A DNA stretch of 38,724 nt from Perkinsus chesapeaki (lineage: Eukaryota > Perkinsozoa > Perkinsida > Perkinsidae). Shown one piece after another: positions 11,749-21,200 of the stretch. Position numbers and translations under genes: made by a program. The stretch covers positions 1 through 38,724 of the forward strand of contig JAAPAO010000330.1 of the NCBI GenBank assembly GCA_013115145.1, read 5' to 3'. Positions within the stretch are counted from its first letter, which is position 1. Each line of letters opens with the position of its first letter. A model generated the notes under the pieces. The model saw only the letters and a list, made by a program, of their open reading frames with translations. It did not search any database and was not told where the DNA came from.

Positions 11749-13179
11749 TTAGATATCATAATACCCGTGCCCTCCCAACCTACCAACACCACTTTCAGCC
11801 AGCTTTGCCGATTGCGTCATCTTCACATCCTCCTCCTCGGCCTTCTTCTGCACATCAGTATTATGTTCATGATGGTTCAAATGATCATGTCCATCATCAT
11901 CCACTTCTGACAGTGGTGGCTCCAATGCTATATCGTGGTGCATGGGCCCAGTAGCTATCGTCAGCATCGATACTTTTACTGTCCCTCTACAACATTCCGT
12001 ACCTTCTGGTAGCTTTTGTATTACCTGTGAACAAAGGTAACAAAGAATTATATAATATTATAAAAATGCCTCCTAATGAATTATCATATATATAACATAC
12101 TAAAGTGCTGTATCTATACTCCCTATTATCGACTACTAGTTCACATGGTAGAAAAGATCATAGAGAGTTCAATCTTTCTACTAGGAAATCCTTCAAATTC
12201 GCATTCTAGGGAGAATTCCAGTGATACTGGCATACGATAAATATGATGAATGTAACCTATCAATGATAGGCTAGTATCATTTGCCAACTCTACTCATAAA
12301 CCCGCCGCCGCTGACATTTAAAAGGCCCATGAGTTTCATATTTCCCAAAGCCCCCTCACGAATGTACCCTAAGCGTCCCTTGACCAATCCTTACATCCAC
12401 TTTAACGAACTTCCCTGCAATTCCACGATGATTATTTGGACTTGGTTCATAATGCCACTTAAACCTTATAGGTTCAGATGTCCACTGTGGATCAGCTGAC
12501 CATCGCCAGCCAGTCTCATATACCGTACCTTACATAAACAAAGATATCGAACTAGCTATATTATATTCCTCACAAGTTAAATATGAGCAATTGAAATTTA
12601 GAAATTTTACGGATAGGCCAGCGTTGGCGAATGGATCGAAGATGCAGCTTCTAGGAAAGTGCCAAGTGTTTCACTGAAATGCTCGGTGAGTGAATATATC
12701 ATTCACACAATAACGACACCACCTCACGAGGAGAACTTATATGAAAAAATCAAGTCGATATGAGCATGCCTGGCGTAGGGACACCAAACGGGTGCTTTAT
12801 GCACAACCTTAAATGGAGGCGGCGGCGACGGGATTGATGCTCTTTCTAACTTACGCGTTAATACTTTGAATGATATGAAATGATAACAAAGAGGAAATTG
12901 ACAAACCCTTTCGCTCAAGAACTACGGTACGGTTTCTCATCTACATCTACCCAGTTCCTTACAACCAGCAATTTCAATTGCTCGTCACATTGGCTACACT
13001 TAATATTTGGCGAAGCCGAAAATACACAACATACGCAAAAGATTTCTAGGTTTTTCTGTGCACAATAATTTTCCCGTATAAACAGCAAAGATACCCCATT
13101 ATCGCACTGTAAAGATTTATTATTACCAGCCCAACATATCCTGAGCTTGGTTGACATCCTCTCCGGCAATGATCGACAT
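11749..13179 (-). CDS. Unidentified multi-exon gene
   Basis: The tentative start is at 13179 (MSIIAGEDVNQAQDMLG, with an in-frame stop upstream). Coding blocks further along are RKLERASIPSPPPPFKVVHK (about 12830), PQWTSEPIRFKWHYEPSPNN (about 12450), GYIREGALGNMKLMGLLNVS (about 12340), VSLEFSLECEFEGFPSRKIE (about 12210), VIQKLPEGTECCRGTVKVS (about 12000) and a histidine- and acid-rich tail ending RLGGHGYYDI at stop 11749-11751. A 26-nt intron (12369-12394) joins FVKVD to GYIREGA in frame. I could not resolve all junctions between 12600 and 13100, and two genes are possible. The beta-strand-like middle part could be a B9/C2-type fold, but no diagnostic motif is visible. Confidence 0.4.
12369..12394 (-). 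other. 26-nt intron
   Basis: It begins GTAAGGATTGG and ends CGCTTAG on the minus strand. Removing it joins GKFVKVD to GYIREGALG in one frame; retaining it shifts the frame. Confidence 0.6.
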
Positions 13180-13433
13180 TGCATATTAAATATCCTCACA
13201 ACAAAGTCAGCTGAACCATCAATGGATTGCTTATCGACATGATTCGGGGAGAAAGGGTCATAGGTTCGATCCACCCCGAAGTCTAATCTAAATACAATAA
13301 AACATATTGAATAGAGAGTACTATTGAAGTGGCTAACTACAGCAAGACTACCGCCTAGGTATGCCAAAAGATAGACAATTTTATTCAAAAAGTTCCTCGG
13401 CGATCACACTGCTCGAACAGTATAATAATATAT

Positions 13434-15675
13434 TCATAAAATGCAATCATCAATTGAATACCTATGACTTAAACTATCGCGCCTGGCATGCCAGCAGGCA
13501 ACAATAACAAAGAATCGAACCAGGGTCGTTTGCATGCCAATCCACCATCCTAACCAGCTTACGTATTAGTATCTCGTGGTATATGTTGTTGTTGCTGTTG
13601 TCCTCCAGCTGCCTTACTGGACCCTGGCCCTCCACGTTTATTATTACCAGCTCCCGACGGCCCTCCTGAGGACGGATCATTAAGCTGATGACCTGCCGCT
13701 TTCAATACAGCAGATGCAATCGAATTGACATCTACGTAGCCATTAAAGATTATTAATACATCCAAAATACATTATTACTACCTTTGGATTGAGTAGACCT
13801 TGCGCACCCCATATCTCTATTAGGGGTGCTGCCTTTACTACTGATACTGTTATTTGACGACAAGGCTAAATCGGGGTGTTGAAAGCTTTCTCTTGAATGA
13901 TGCACAGCGGCTGCAGTAGGCTTCACTGTATTAGTTTCTCCTCTGTTTATTCCCTCTTCCGAGTGTATTCCAAAGACTTTTAGGAAAGTGTCCTTTAAAG
14001 CTCGAAAACAGGAACGGCACGATAGAATCTCCGACGGTGACGACGACAACTTATCGGCAAACCCTGCTGCTGCTGCTAGTCAAAAAATCCAAACCAAAAA
14101 AGAGACGCTCTCTTCTTTTGGTTTCTGCGATAAATCCCTGACTTCTCCTGGTCCCGTTGACGAGGAGATGAAGGAATTGAATAGCGAACTGAAGTAAGCG
14201 TAGTTGATCACAGGTTAACCTACTTTGGATCTTGCACGCATCAACCTATGATACCAAGCTGAACGCAACTCATCAGATATAGAGACTGTGTATAACGAAT
14301 TTATTGCATGCTCCGAAAATATAACTCATCAGGATGGTCTCCAAGTAGACGTTGTCGGGATCTTGCAAGCTTCAACATATGGTCCAAGCTAAACGCAACT
14401 CAGCTCAATTGAGGAAACTATGTGTAAGTAATTTCTTGCATGGTCCGACTACAGTAACCATCACGTTGGTCCCCGAGTTGTCCTCCTTGGGAGCTTGCAA
14501 GCTCAACCTCAAGATACCCTTCCCTCTCGCCGGGCAATCCACACCACATTCTCTCCTCGAACAAACAAAAACGGCGCGCGCCACGAAATCCGTTCACTTC
14601 GATCCGGTCTGGCCTGGGAAAGTCTTGTTGAAAATATTTTCCGACACTGCCCACCGTAACGTCCTTCAAGATGATGTTGAATTCCTTATCAAATAAAACA
14701 AGTAAACCATCGATCAGCTCCAACTGCATCGCTCCGCCTTCTTTATCCCATTTTAGCAGAACCCGAACCATCTCATTATCCGATACACATTCCTTAAGTA
14801 ACGATAAAGGACCATTACGGACATTCTCAGGCACTCGGTGAAACTGACTATCTTAGGTTGAAGCTAGCAAGATGCACAATAGGTCAAGCTACTACCTCTG
14901 GTACTATCTGTTCATCTTTACCTATCATTATATCATCTTGTCCTTTATATTGACACTTAACCATTGCCACACTATAGTTTCGACACCCTGTCTCTATACC
15001 ATGTAATACCCTAACACAGTTCATCAAACTGTTGAGCGACCAAAAAGCTCTGGACCTCCCTCCACAGCGAAGCCCAACGGAGGGCCCTCTTGAGACATAA
15101 TACAGAACAGGCCCTTCCCAGTGAAATGTCCTCGCTACTTAGTGATCACTCAGCAATGCCATCGACTATGCCGTACATCATACACCAGCAATGCGGTCAA
15201 AAAAACCTCAATAACGAACTTCACATTTCTCTATACCAAATTATTATCCAAATGACAATAATATTCGTAGTAGTATATAAATGTCTGGTAATGCCCATGC
15301 CTTCCCCTTCAAACATTACCTTCTCATTTCCTGCCGTCGCCTCTTATCCTCCCCTCGTGCCAGCTTTGGAGCCTCCTTCTGCACCTCCTCCTTATTACCA
15401 TCCATTATTCCAGCCTTAGCTACTATGACCGGTAGAGTGGATGTCGAGGAAGACGACGACGAGGCCCCTGAAGCATCGATAAAGCAGTAATACATTCGAC
15501 CAGACACATACTCCTCGTGGGCATCCCCAACGGTTTGGCTATATCCTTCCTGACTTCTGGCGGTAACTTGTACCTCGACAGAACTGCACTGTTAAGATTT
15601 ATTCCGCAATGAGTAGGGCTAGTTTCCCCTCCACATTGTTAATCGTTGCCTATACCCTCCCGAGACATCCCTCAT
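13434..15675 (-). CDS. Sm/Lsm-domain protein, possibly Lsm11-like
   Basis: The start ATG at 15675 (MRDVSGGYRQRL) joins over a 46-nt intron to SRYKLPPEVRKDIAKPLGMP, then over a 44-nt intron (15468-15511) to a serine-rich and basic stretch. The core exon (about 14843-14600) reads VPENVRNGPLSLLKEC, then GLLVLFDKEFNIILKDVTV, matching the Sm1 pattern of Lsm proteins with the FDK..N...DV signature. A 47-nt intron (14551-14597) leads to NVVWIARREG, resembling the Sm2 segment after a long insertion as in Lsm11 of the U7 snRNP. The protein may stop at 14509-14511. Alternatively a 329-nt intron (14189-14517) continues in frame to FAIQFLHLLVNGTRRSQGF and a Ser/Gln-rich tail ending RYSIDDCIL at 13434. 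I prefer the longer model because the downstream exons otherwise lack a start. The part between 14950 and 15319 is not fully resolved. Confidence 0.55.
13483..13562 (-). repeat. 80-nt intron resembling a tRNA without its first bases
   Basis: On the minus strand it opens GTAAGCTGGTTAGGATGG (D-arm-like), continues through a GCATGC-centred anticodon-arm-like part to CTGGTTCGATTC (T-arm-like), and ends ATGCCAG. Removing it joins HIPRDTNT to RDSLSHRY in frame. Confidence 0.55.
14189..14517 (-). repeat. 131-bp tandem repeat, about 2.2 diverged units
   Basis: Repeat anchors (ATCTTGCA.GC.TCAACAT/CT) start at 14229, 14360 and 14492, giving periods of 131 and 132. Each unit also shares CCAAGCT.AACGCAACTC and TTGCATG.TCCGA blocks. 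The unit boundary is a copy of the family-3 module (on minus, GTATCTTGAGGTTGAGC then TTGCAAGC). The array fills a stretch bounded by a GTATCTT donor at 14517 and a CTTCAG acceptor at 14189, so it may be one long intron. Confidence 0.75.
14551..14597 (-). repeat. 47-nt intron with TTCGTGGCGC core (family 2, sense)
   Basis: On the minus strand it begins GTGAACGG, contains ATTTCGTGGCGCGCGCC and ends GAGAG. It lies between FPRPDRIE and NVVWIARRE of the Lsm-like gene. Confidence 0.55.
14848..14875. repeat. Family-3 intron module before a splice acceptor
   Basis: CTATCTTAGGTTGAAGCT followed by AGCAAGATGC. On minus it ends just before the TCAG acceptor of the exon that starts FHRVPENVRNG. Confidence 0.7.
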
Positions 15676-16882
15676 TTCCTATCACTGCCAAGCAACAAAG
15701 ATGACTTATACATCTTTACCAACTCGGTCTTCGTCGTAGCAAGCGAGTTGGAGTGGGGCGTCAACACTTCAACCCCACAGTAGACAGGCGTCACACCGAT
15801 GATGCCAAAGCCGTGTTTTGCCATGAACAGCTCGTATTTCTCGGAAAACACTATTTTACGTAATAATAATTTTTTATAAATACCTTCGATAAACTTCGAC
15901 AGCTTTCCAGAATCTGTCCTTAATAAGCTTAGAATCATTATGGAAATATAAGACAAAAATATGTAACGGGACGACGCCTGTTCGATGCCACAATAGTACG
16001 TTTAGAAAGGGAGATAATCAACAGTTATTTACCCTACAAGGATGATGGGGGAATTCAAGTCAACCTAAAAAATATCTTATTATTACCACTTGATCAGACT
16101 CTTCATCTCCGGTGAATCCAAATCAAATCTCGAGCTGCTGGACATTATGATGAAGGTCGCAAAGTTGAGCTAAAGAATATCTTATCGCACTCGGCAGGAT
16201 ACCTCCTCCAACACAACACTATGAGACAGCAAATGCAAAGACGAACCATCGTATCCGAGCTTGATGCGCGTAGGATACAAAAAAGGTCAAGTTGCAAACT
16301 CGGGCGTCATGCAATAGACCAATGTTACTTTGCGAATTTTCGTATTTACATGATAAAAAGTATTAGGGTAACCCAGAATTATTGACAATGATGAAAGGCT
16401 ATCTCAGAAAGTATCTTAGCTCTAACCAAGACTTTCGTAGGGAAATAAGATACTTTTGAGGTCAATAAGCAATGCTAATCGGTGGAGGCAAGAATATTGG
16501 CCGCTGGCGAGCGGTCGAATCAGACTTCCTCTGTGGTATGTATGGACCGAATAAACCAATACGCACCTGATGGGATTCGAACCATGAGCCTCCTCCTCCT
16601 TAAGACAATGGTCTTATCCATTACACCGCATTACCCGCTGTTTCCTAGGAGGCCTCCTTCGAACCTCCGCTGCCTGTTCTCTGTCCTTCTTTTCTGCCGC
16701 TTCCTTCTCAGCTGCTAATCGTTTGGCTCTTGCCTTCAAGAAATCTTTAAAAGGACCGACCTGACCAACGTATTTCGCACTCGGAAGAATTTAAGATACC
16801 ACCTACATGACGTAACACTAATGTCCACGTAAGATACCAATTAAGTGCCACCAACAGCAAAACCTACAGCAACCAATACCAT
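15672..16882 (-). CDS. Unidentified protein, hydrophobic N-terminus plus charged helix
   Basis: The start at 16882 reads MVLVAVGFA, a short hydrophobic segment that may be a membrane anchor. It is followed after an intron by a strongly charged helix (GPFKDFLKARAKRLAAEKEA then AEKKDREQAAEVRRRPPRKQ). After the tRNA-like intron 16531-16634 come SDSTARQRPIFLPPP, then LGYDGSSLHLLSHSVVLEE (about 16250), SSRFDLDSPEMKSLIKW (about 16110), and across a 33-nt intron GKLSKFIE joins VFSEKYELFMAKHGFGIIG (about 15900-15830). The stop is at 15672-15674 and overlaps the downstream start in ATGA. A stop in frame near 16469 must be skipped by splicing, which I did not resolve. Introns here repeatedly hold family-3 modules (16064, 16163, 16267, 16410). 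No family is recognised. Confidence 0.45.
16531..16634 (-). repeat. 104-nt intron containing a degenerate tRNA-like sequence
   Basis: Read on minus it starts GTAATGCGGTGTAATGGAT (A-box/D-arm-like), then an arm with CATTGTCTTAAGG, then CATGGTTCGAATCCCATC (B box), then an acceptor-like CAGGTGC. The T stem lacks one G and the acceptor halves do not pair, so a functional tRNA is unlikely. Splicing it out joins RRPPRKQR to RKSDSTARQ. Confidence 0.7.
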
Positions 16883-17376
16883 GAAAAATTATTTGATTAT
16901 TACTATTATAGTCGATACAACGATCATAATAGGATAGGACACTGCAGACCAGAACTGATAGAGAATGGGTATGCTTGCATTGATAGTGTCAATAGCAGTG
17001 GTAAACAATATTATAGCATTATTCAACATCTACTCGAAAGCCTTTCCAATACAGCCCATCTCTTAACACGGTTTAGTTACCAACTATTCATAAAGTTATA
17101 TCCAATCACCATTGAGCAACGTCCCACAAGAAGGTGCAAAACTAACGGAAATTTCAGAAAAATTATTGGAATTTTGCAGTGTATGAAATAAATGATAATT
17201 TTACAAACAGTAGAATGTCTTCTGATCATTAAATGTATCGACATTCAACAAGTTGATTTAAATCCTCAAAGTAACCTTGTGGGAATATCTTCTGACAGTA
17301 TACTTTCGGGCGCGCGCTTTCTATTCGATCTCAGGGACAATTAGCCAAATTATAGTGAGGATTAACTTGAGCTGAT
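16883..17376. promoter_or_regulatory. Divergent intergenic region
   Basis: It lies between the minus-strand start at 16882 and the MORN5 start at 17377, so it should hold both promoters. It is AT-rich with many ATTATT/AATAAT runs. No TATA box, initiator or conserved element could be assigned, and no convincing exon is present, although an upstream MORN5 exon could be hidden here. Confidence 0.4.
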
Positions 17377-17968
17377 ATGACTGATAAAAACGGATGGAAG
17401 GAAGGGGAAGGGGAATACACCTTTCCTAATGGTACCATGTAATAACGTAACAATTTCGTGGCGAGTGACGCTGATATATATAGATATCGCGGACATTTCG
17501 TAAACGATGAGTTTGACGGTGAAGGGTCGCTCATTTTTCCGGATGGAGGGACATTTGTTGGCACATGGCAAAGAGGGATAGCAGTTGATGGGAAGTAGGC
17601 TCCTTAAGCTCTTTTTTATCTTACTTGCTTCAACCTTAGATATTTCTTCGGTGATGGTTTGGAATATAAAGACAGTAATTGGGAATACATTGTCAGCAAC
17701 GATAGAAGGTTTTACAGCGAAGTTACGGGTGGCATTCGACCTGCTGGGGAATCTTTCGTCACTAATGATAGCACGGATGAACCTAAGATTCCCCGAGGTC
17801 AAGTTCACTGACCTCTTAATTTCCGTTATTTCAACTACAGGTTGTTTCGACCTCGGTAATGGGTACTATGATCCATCCAAGCGCGTAATATTCGACTATA
17901 ATGGAACCCAAGTTATTGGCAAACCAAATGAAGTGGAGCAGAAATGGATTAAGGAGAATGCTAGGTAA
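17377..17968 (+). CDS. MORN5: MORN repeat-containing protein 5 homologue
   Basis: MORN5 is a small conserved protein associated with motile cilia and sperm flagella. Four exons (17377-17438, 17484-17594, 17640-17797, 17841-17968) give 152 residues; human MORN5 has about 160. MORN repeats read GEGEYTFPNGTIYRGHFVND and GEGSLIFPDGGTFVGTWQRG. They are followed by DGKYFFGDGLEYKDSNWEY and the family's C-terminal signature DRRFYSEVTGGIRPAGESF with IPRGCFDLGNGYYDPSKRVI. The three introns are 45, 45 and 43 nt; the first carries the family-2 core. The N-terminus is about ten residues shorter than usual, so an upstream exon may be missing. The ATG chosen is preceded in frame by a stop. The start of the Doa10-type gene follows 293 bp downstream on the same strand. 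Confidence 0.92.
17439..17483 (+). repeat. MORN5 intron 1, 45 nt (family 2)
   Basis: It begins GTAATAACG, contains AATTTCGTGGCGAGTGACG and ends ATATATAG. The frame on both sides is fixed by the MORN repeats. Confidence 0.85.
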
Positions 17969-18261
17969 TAAATCAATAGTAAATCCTCCCTTAAAAAATG
18001 CTATTGTAAATTATCATATATTTCTATATGGAAGTGCTTTAGATTTTCGAAAATACTGACCGCTCTTTCGAAACGCGGAATAATGTTCGCATTTATTTGG
18101 TCCGAGTTGAAAACGTATGTCATGTATCCCTCCAAGATCAAGACATGTTGTACGTTTTCTGTTGTAGGATGTCCTTCAAGTGACTCCATCTCCTTGTTGT
18201 TGTTGATGTTGATGTTGTGTTTAGTATTCCCTATCATCATTATTAATAGTGTATTATCACA

Positions 18262-21200
18262 ATGAACGTCGAATCACCATCATCATCATCATCTCGAAGG
18301 TCCCTATCAGACGCCTCAGATATCCCTACAGTAGAGGACACTGCAAGCGTAGTTACCAATGCATTCGAGGCTCCTAGCATTGATAGCATCCGAGATAGCA
18401 GTATGTCATTCGATGAGCACTCCGACCCAGGCTCGCTCAGCCGTGATAATGCTGAAGAAGCAGCAGCAGCTTCGAATACGAGGGATGCCACTCCTCCTCC
18501 TGCGGCTGCTGCCTCTGCTGCTGTCGAGTCTAATGATGTGCCAATGTGTCGTATATGCGGACTTGGTACAGAGGAAGGGCCATTATACCATCCATGTAGA
18601 TGTTCTGGTAGTATAGCTTATGTACATGAACAATGCTTAAGGAGATGGCTTACTATGAGACGTAATAAGAACGGGAGGAGGATGATGATGAGGGGGCTTC
18701 TATCTCTTTATACTACGAAAAGCTCATGAATATATAACAAATGGTAAATGTTCAGTATGAATAACCCGTCTCTAAGGGGGTAAATTTCAGATATGATTGT
18801 TAAGATCATAGTTGACGAACTCAGAATATGCGGCGACCATCTCTTGTTAAGTGACGGCGGTGGCTTCCCTCTCCTTACATTTGTTATATCTCCGACCCTC
18901 CCAAGTGTGGTGTGACAGCTGCTGCTCAAACGACGCTACGCTTTGGTTAATATCAAATTCATCATACAAAATACAAAAACACATTCCAGAAATCATTATT
19001 GACATTTTAGGAGATATTTCGGTGTAGTATTATTGCACTTTAATCCCGTCTATGATAGATTACAGGATCCTATACTAATCTGCCGTGCCTTTCTCGGTCA
19101 TCACCGAACAATCGTAGAGGATACGTTCTCCAACCTTACGCAATACGATTGTATTTCTTCGCCTCCGTATATATTATTCTATCGTTCATATTGGTGAAGG
19201 TCAGTCGAACTTAGTTAATGTTTTTACTGTGTGTGTGGCAGTTTGCTGTGCCCAATAAGATCTGATTCTGTCATTCGATCAATAAAGGGGGTTAATCATC
19301 CTCGTTGGAAAGCTGTAAATGTTGAGGAAAAGTATATTACCTGGTGAAGGCCAGTCGATAGGAGTACCTGTTCCGGACAATCTTAGTTCAATTTGTTGAA
19401 TGTCGCATCTTATGTCGATCCGAGGATTACTTATCTGATAGGTACGGGTCATACAGAGCAGGAGGATGAAGGCACATTTGTGTTGGAGAATCAACGCTGT
19501 GAACTCTGCGGCCACAAATTCTCATTTCGTGTTGTGTAATGGCGGGATCAAACCCGGGACCTTTCGGTTACTCTGAAATGGTTAGGTACGCCGCCAATGC
19601 GCCAAGTCGGCTTCCTTTGACATACGTTCTCTCCGAGACTTGGAAGTTTCTGGTATCGTTCATAAAGAAATGTCTTCGGCCTTTGTATGCCGTAACGATC
19701 TGGCTGGTACCCTAGCACAAATTCGTGGCGCAGTGACGAATTGTGTCAGGTGTTATTGCCTCTAGTCTCTGTGGCTATACTCGTCGATATTTTTGGCGTC
19801 ATCGATGGTTTTCCTGATCACCTTCAAATGTAGCAGAGACAATTTCGTGGCGCAGTGACGATTTCCTTTGCAGATATGGGTTCATTCTTGGCCCTAGTTC
19901 GTCACCAGTATCATCTGTACCATGGCTTTCAATGTTTTTACGGAAGGGAATGGTCCCTATTCTATGCTGCGGTATCGTCATATCCTTATGTGGCTTCGGC
20001 CTCCTACAATTATGGTTGCATATGCGTGTTGCAGCGGTCCCTATGGTAGTGCCTACTGATGCTGGTGACGATAGGCCACGAGTGGTTCAAAGACGAAGGG
20101 CAACAACACCAGCAACAACAACGACAACAACGGCGACAGCGGCGGCGACAGCGGCAGGGGGAACTGGGGAAGGTACGCCGGCGAATGGAGGGGAAGCCGA
20201 GGCTGCTGCGGCTGCTGCTCCGGAGGAAGCTGAGATAGAAGTTGGTCTAGAAAGTAGGATAGTTGTTGAGGAGGGCTTGGATGATGAAGATGGTGATGTT
20301 ATTAGATTTGCTTGGATTGGAGGGAAGTCTTGGGCCATCCATCTCTACATGGTTTGTTATGTTGTATGCTAACACTATAGCAATGTTGGCACTCATTGTT
20401 GTGCCCTATTATATAGGTAATATTAGCATCGCTTTAGTCTAACAGGGGAAGGGCCTTGCCTTATATCCAATTGGGCCCCGGTTCTATCCCTTGTCATGTC
20501 ATGTAGGTCGCTTCCTTTATGTTCATCTCTTCCCGTCCACACTAGCCTACTCTCCGATACAGTAATATCTCCTGGGTCTCTCCCTCCAGTCACAGTACCT
20601 CACTTCAGTACCGTATCGGCCATCACTCAATCGCCAGCAGTATCGGTCACATCCACAACAACATCATCAGTGTTGGCAACTAAGCTGTGGAAGTATACCT
20701 CAGCACTTTGGGGTGATGAAGATGCTATTAACAATAGAGCAGAGTGTGTGGTGGCTCCAACAGTCCTTCAACCTGTTATACCAGTAAGAAGTCTACGGCA
20801 TAAGAAGAAGAAGCCTCTTCTTGTTGTTGGGATGTCTAATAACCTGTTCGCATAGATGTTGAATACGAAAGCTACGTAAATACTGAGTAAGGTCTTCGTA
20901 CAGGATGTTTTTCGAATCCAGCGAATTTCCGTTTCACATTTTCGCGCAGCCTCATGTGCAGAGATAGAAGTTATTCAATACAGACTTTTGAGGGGGGGCT
21001 CATAAATGAAGTTGGTAGGCCAGTATTCATCATAGCATAATGATAAGCAGTACCACCGAAAGGTTAATAATAAACATGTTATTAAATAAAGATAGTATCA
21101 TAGGTCAGTATATTACCAACCATATTAGCTTTTTATAATACTAAATGTTATTGGTAATAATAATTATTAATTATCACCAGTAGCATCCTGTCTGCCTCCT

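Noticed and set aside
13988-14197. Plus-strand hydrophilic frame KARKQERHDRISDGDDD
   Set aside because: The minus strand gives a longer consistent set of exons joined by a 43-nt intron, and no plus-strand partner exon or start is visible. Not fully excluded.
16549-16635. Minus-strand tRNA gene candidate
   Set aside because: The B box is good, but the T stem lacks a base, the acceptor halves do not pair and the segment splits a coding sequence between canonical splice sites.
17585-17968. Single-exon 127-codon plus frame starting MMGSRLLKLFFILL
   Set aside because: Its first two thirds are the wrong frame of MORN5 exon 3 and introns; only the last 42 codons are the true MORN5 C-terminus.
20087-20338. 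Minus-strand Ser/Ala/Val-rich frame
   Set aside because: Antisense shadow of the Thr/Ala/Glu-rich loop in the Doa10-type protein.
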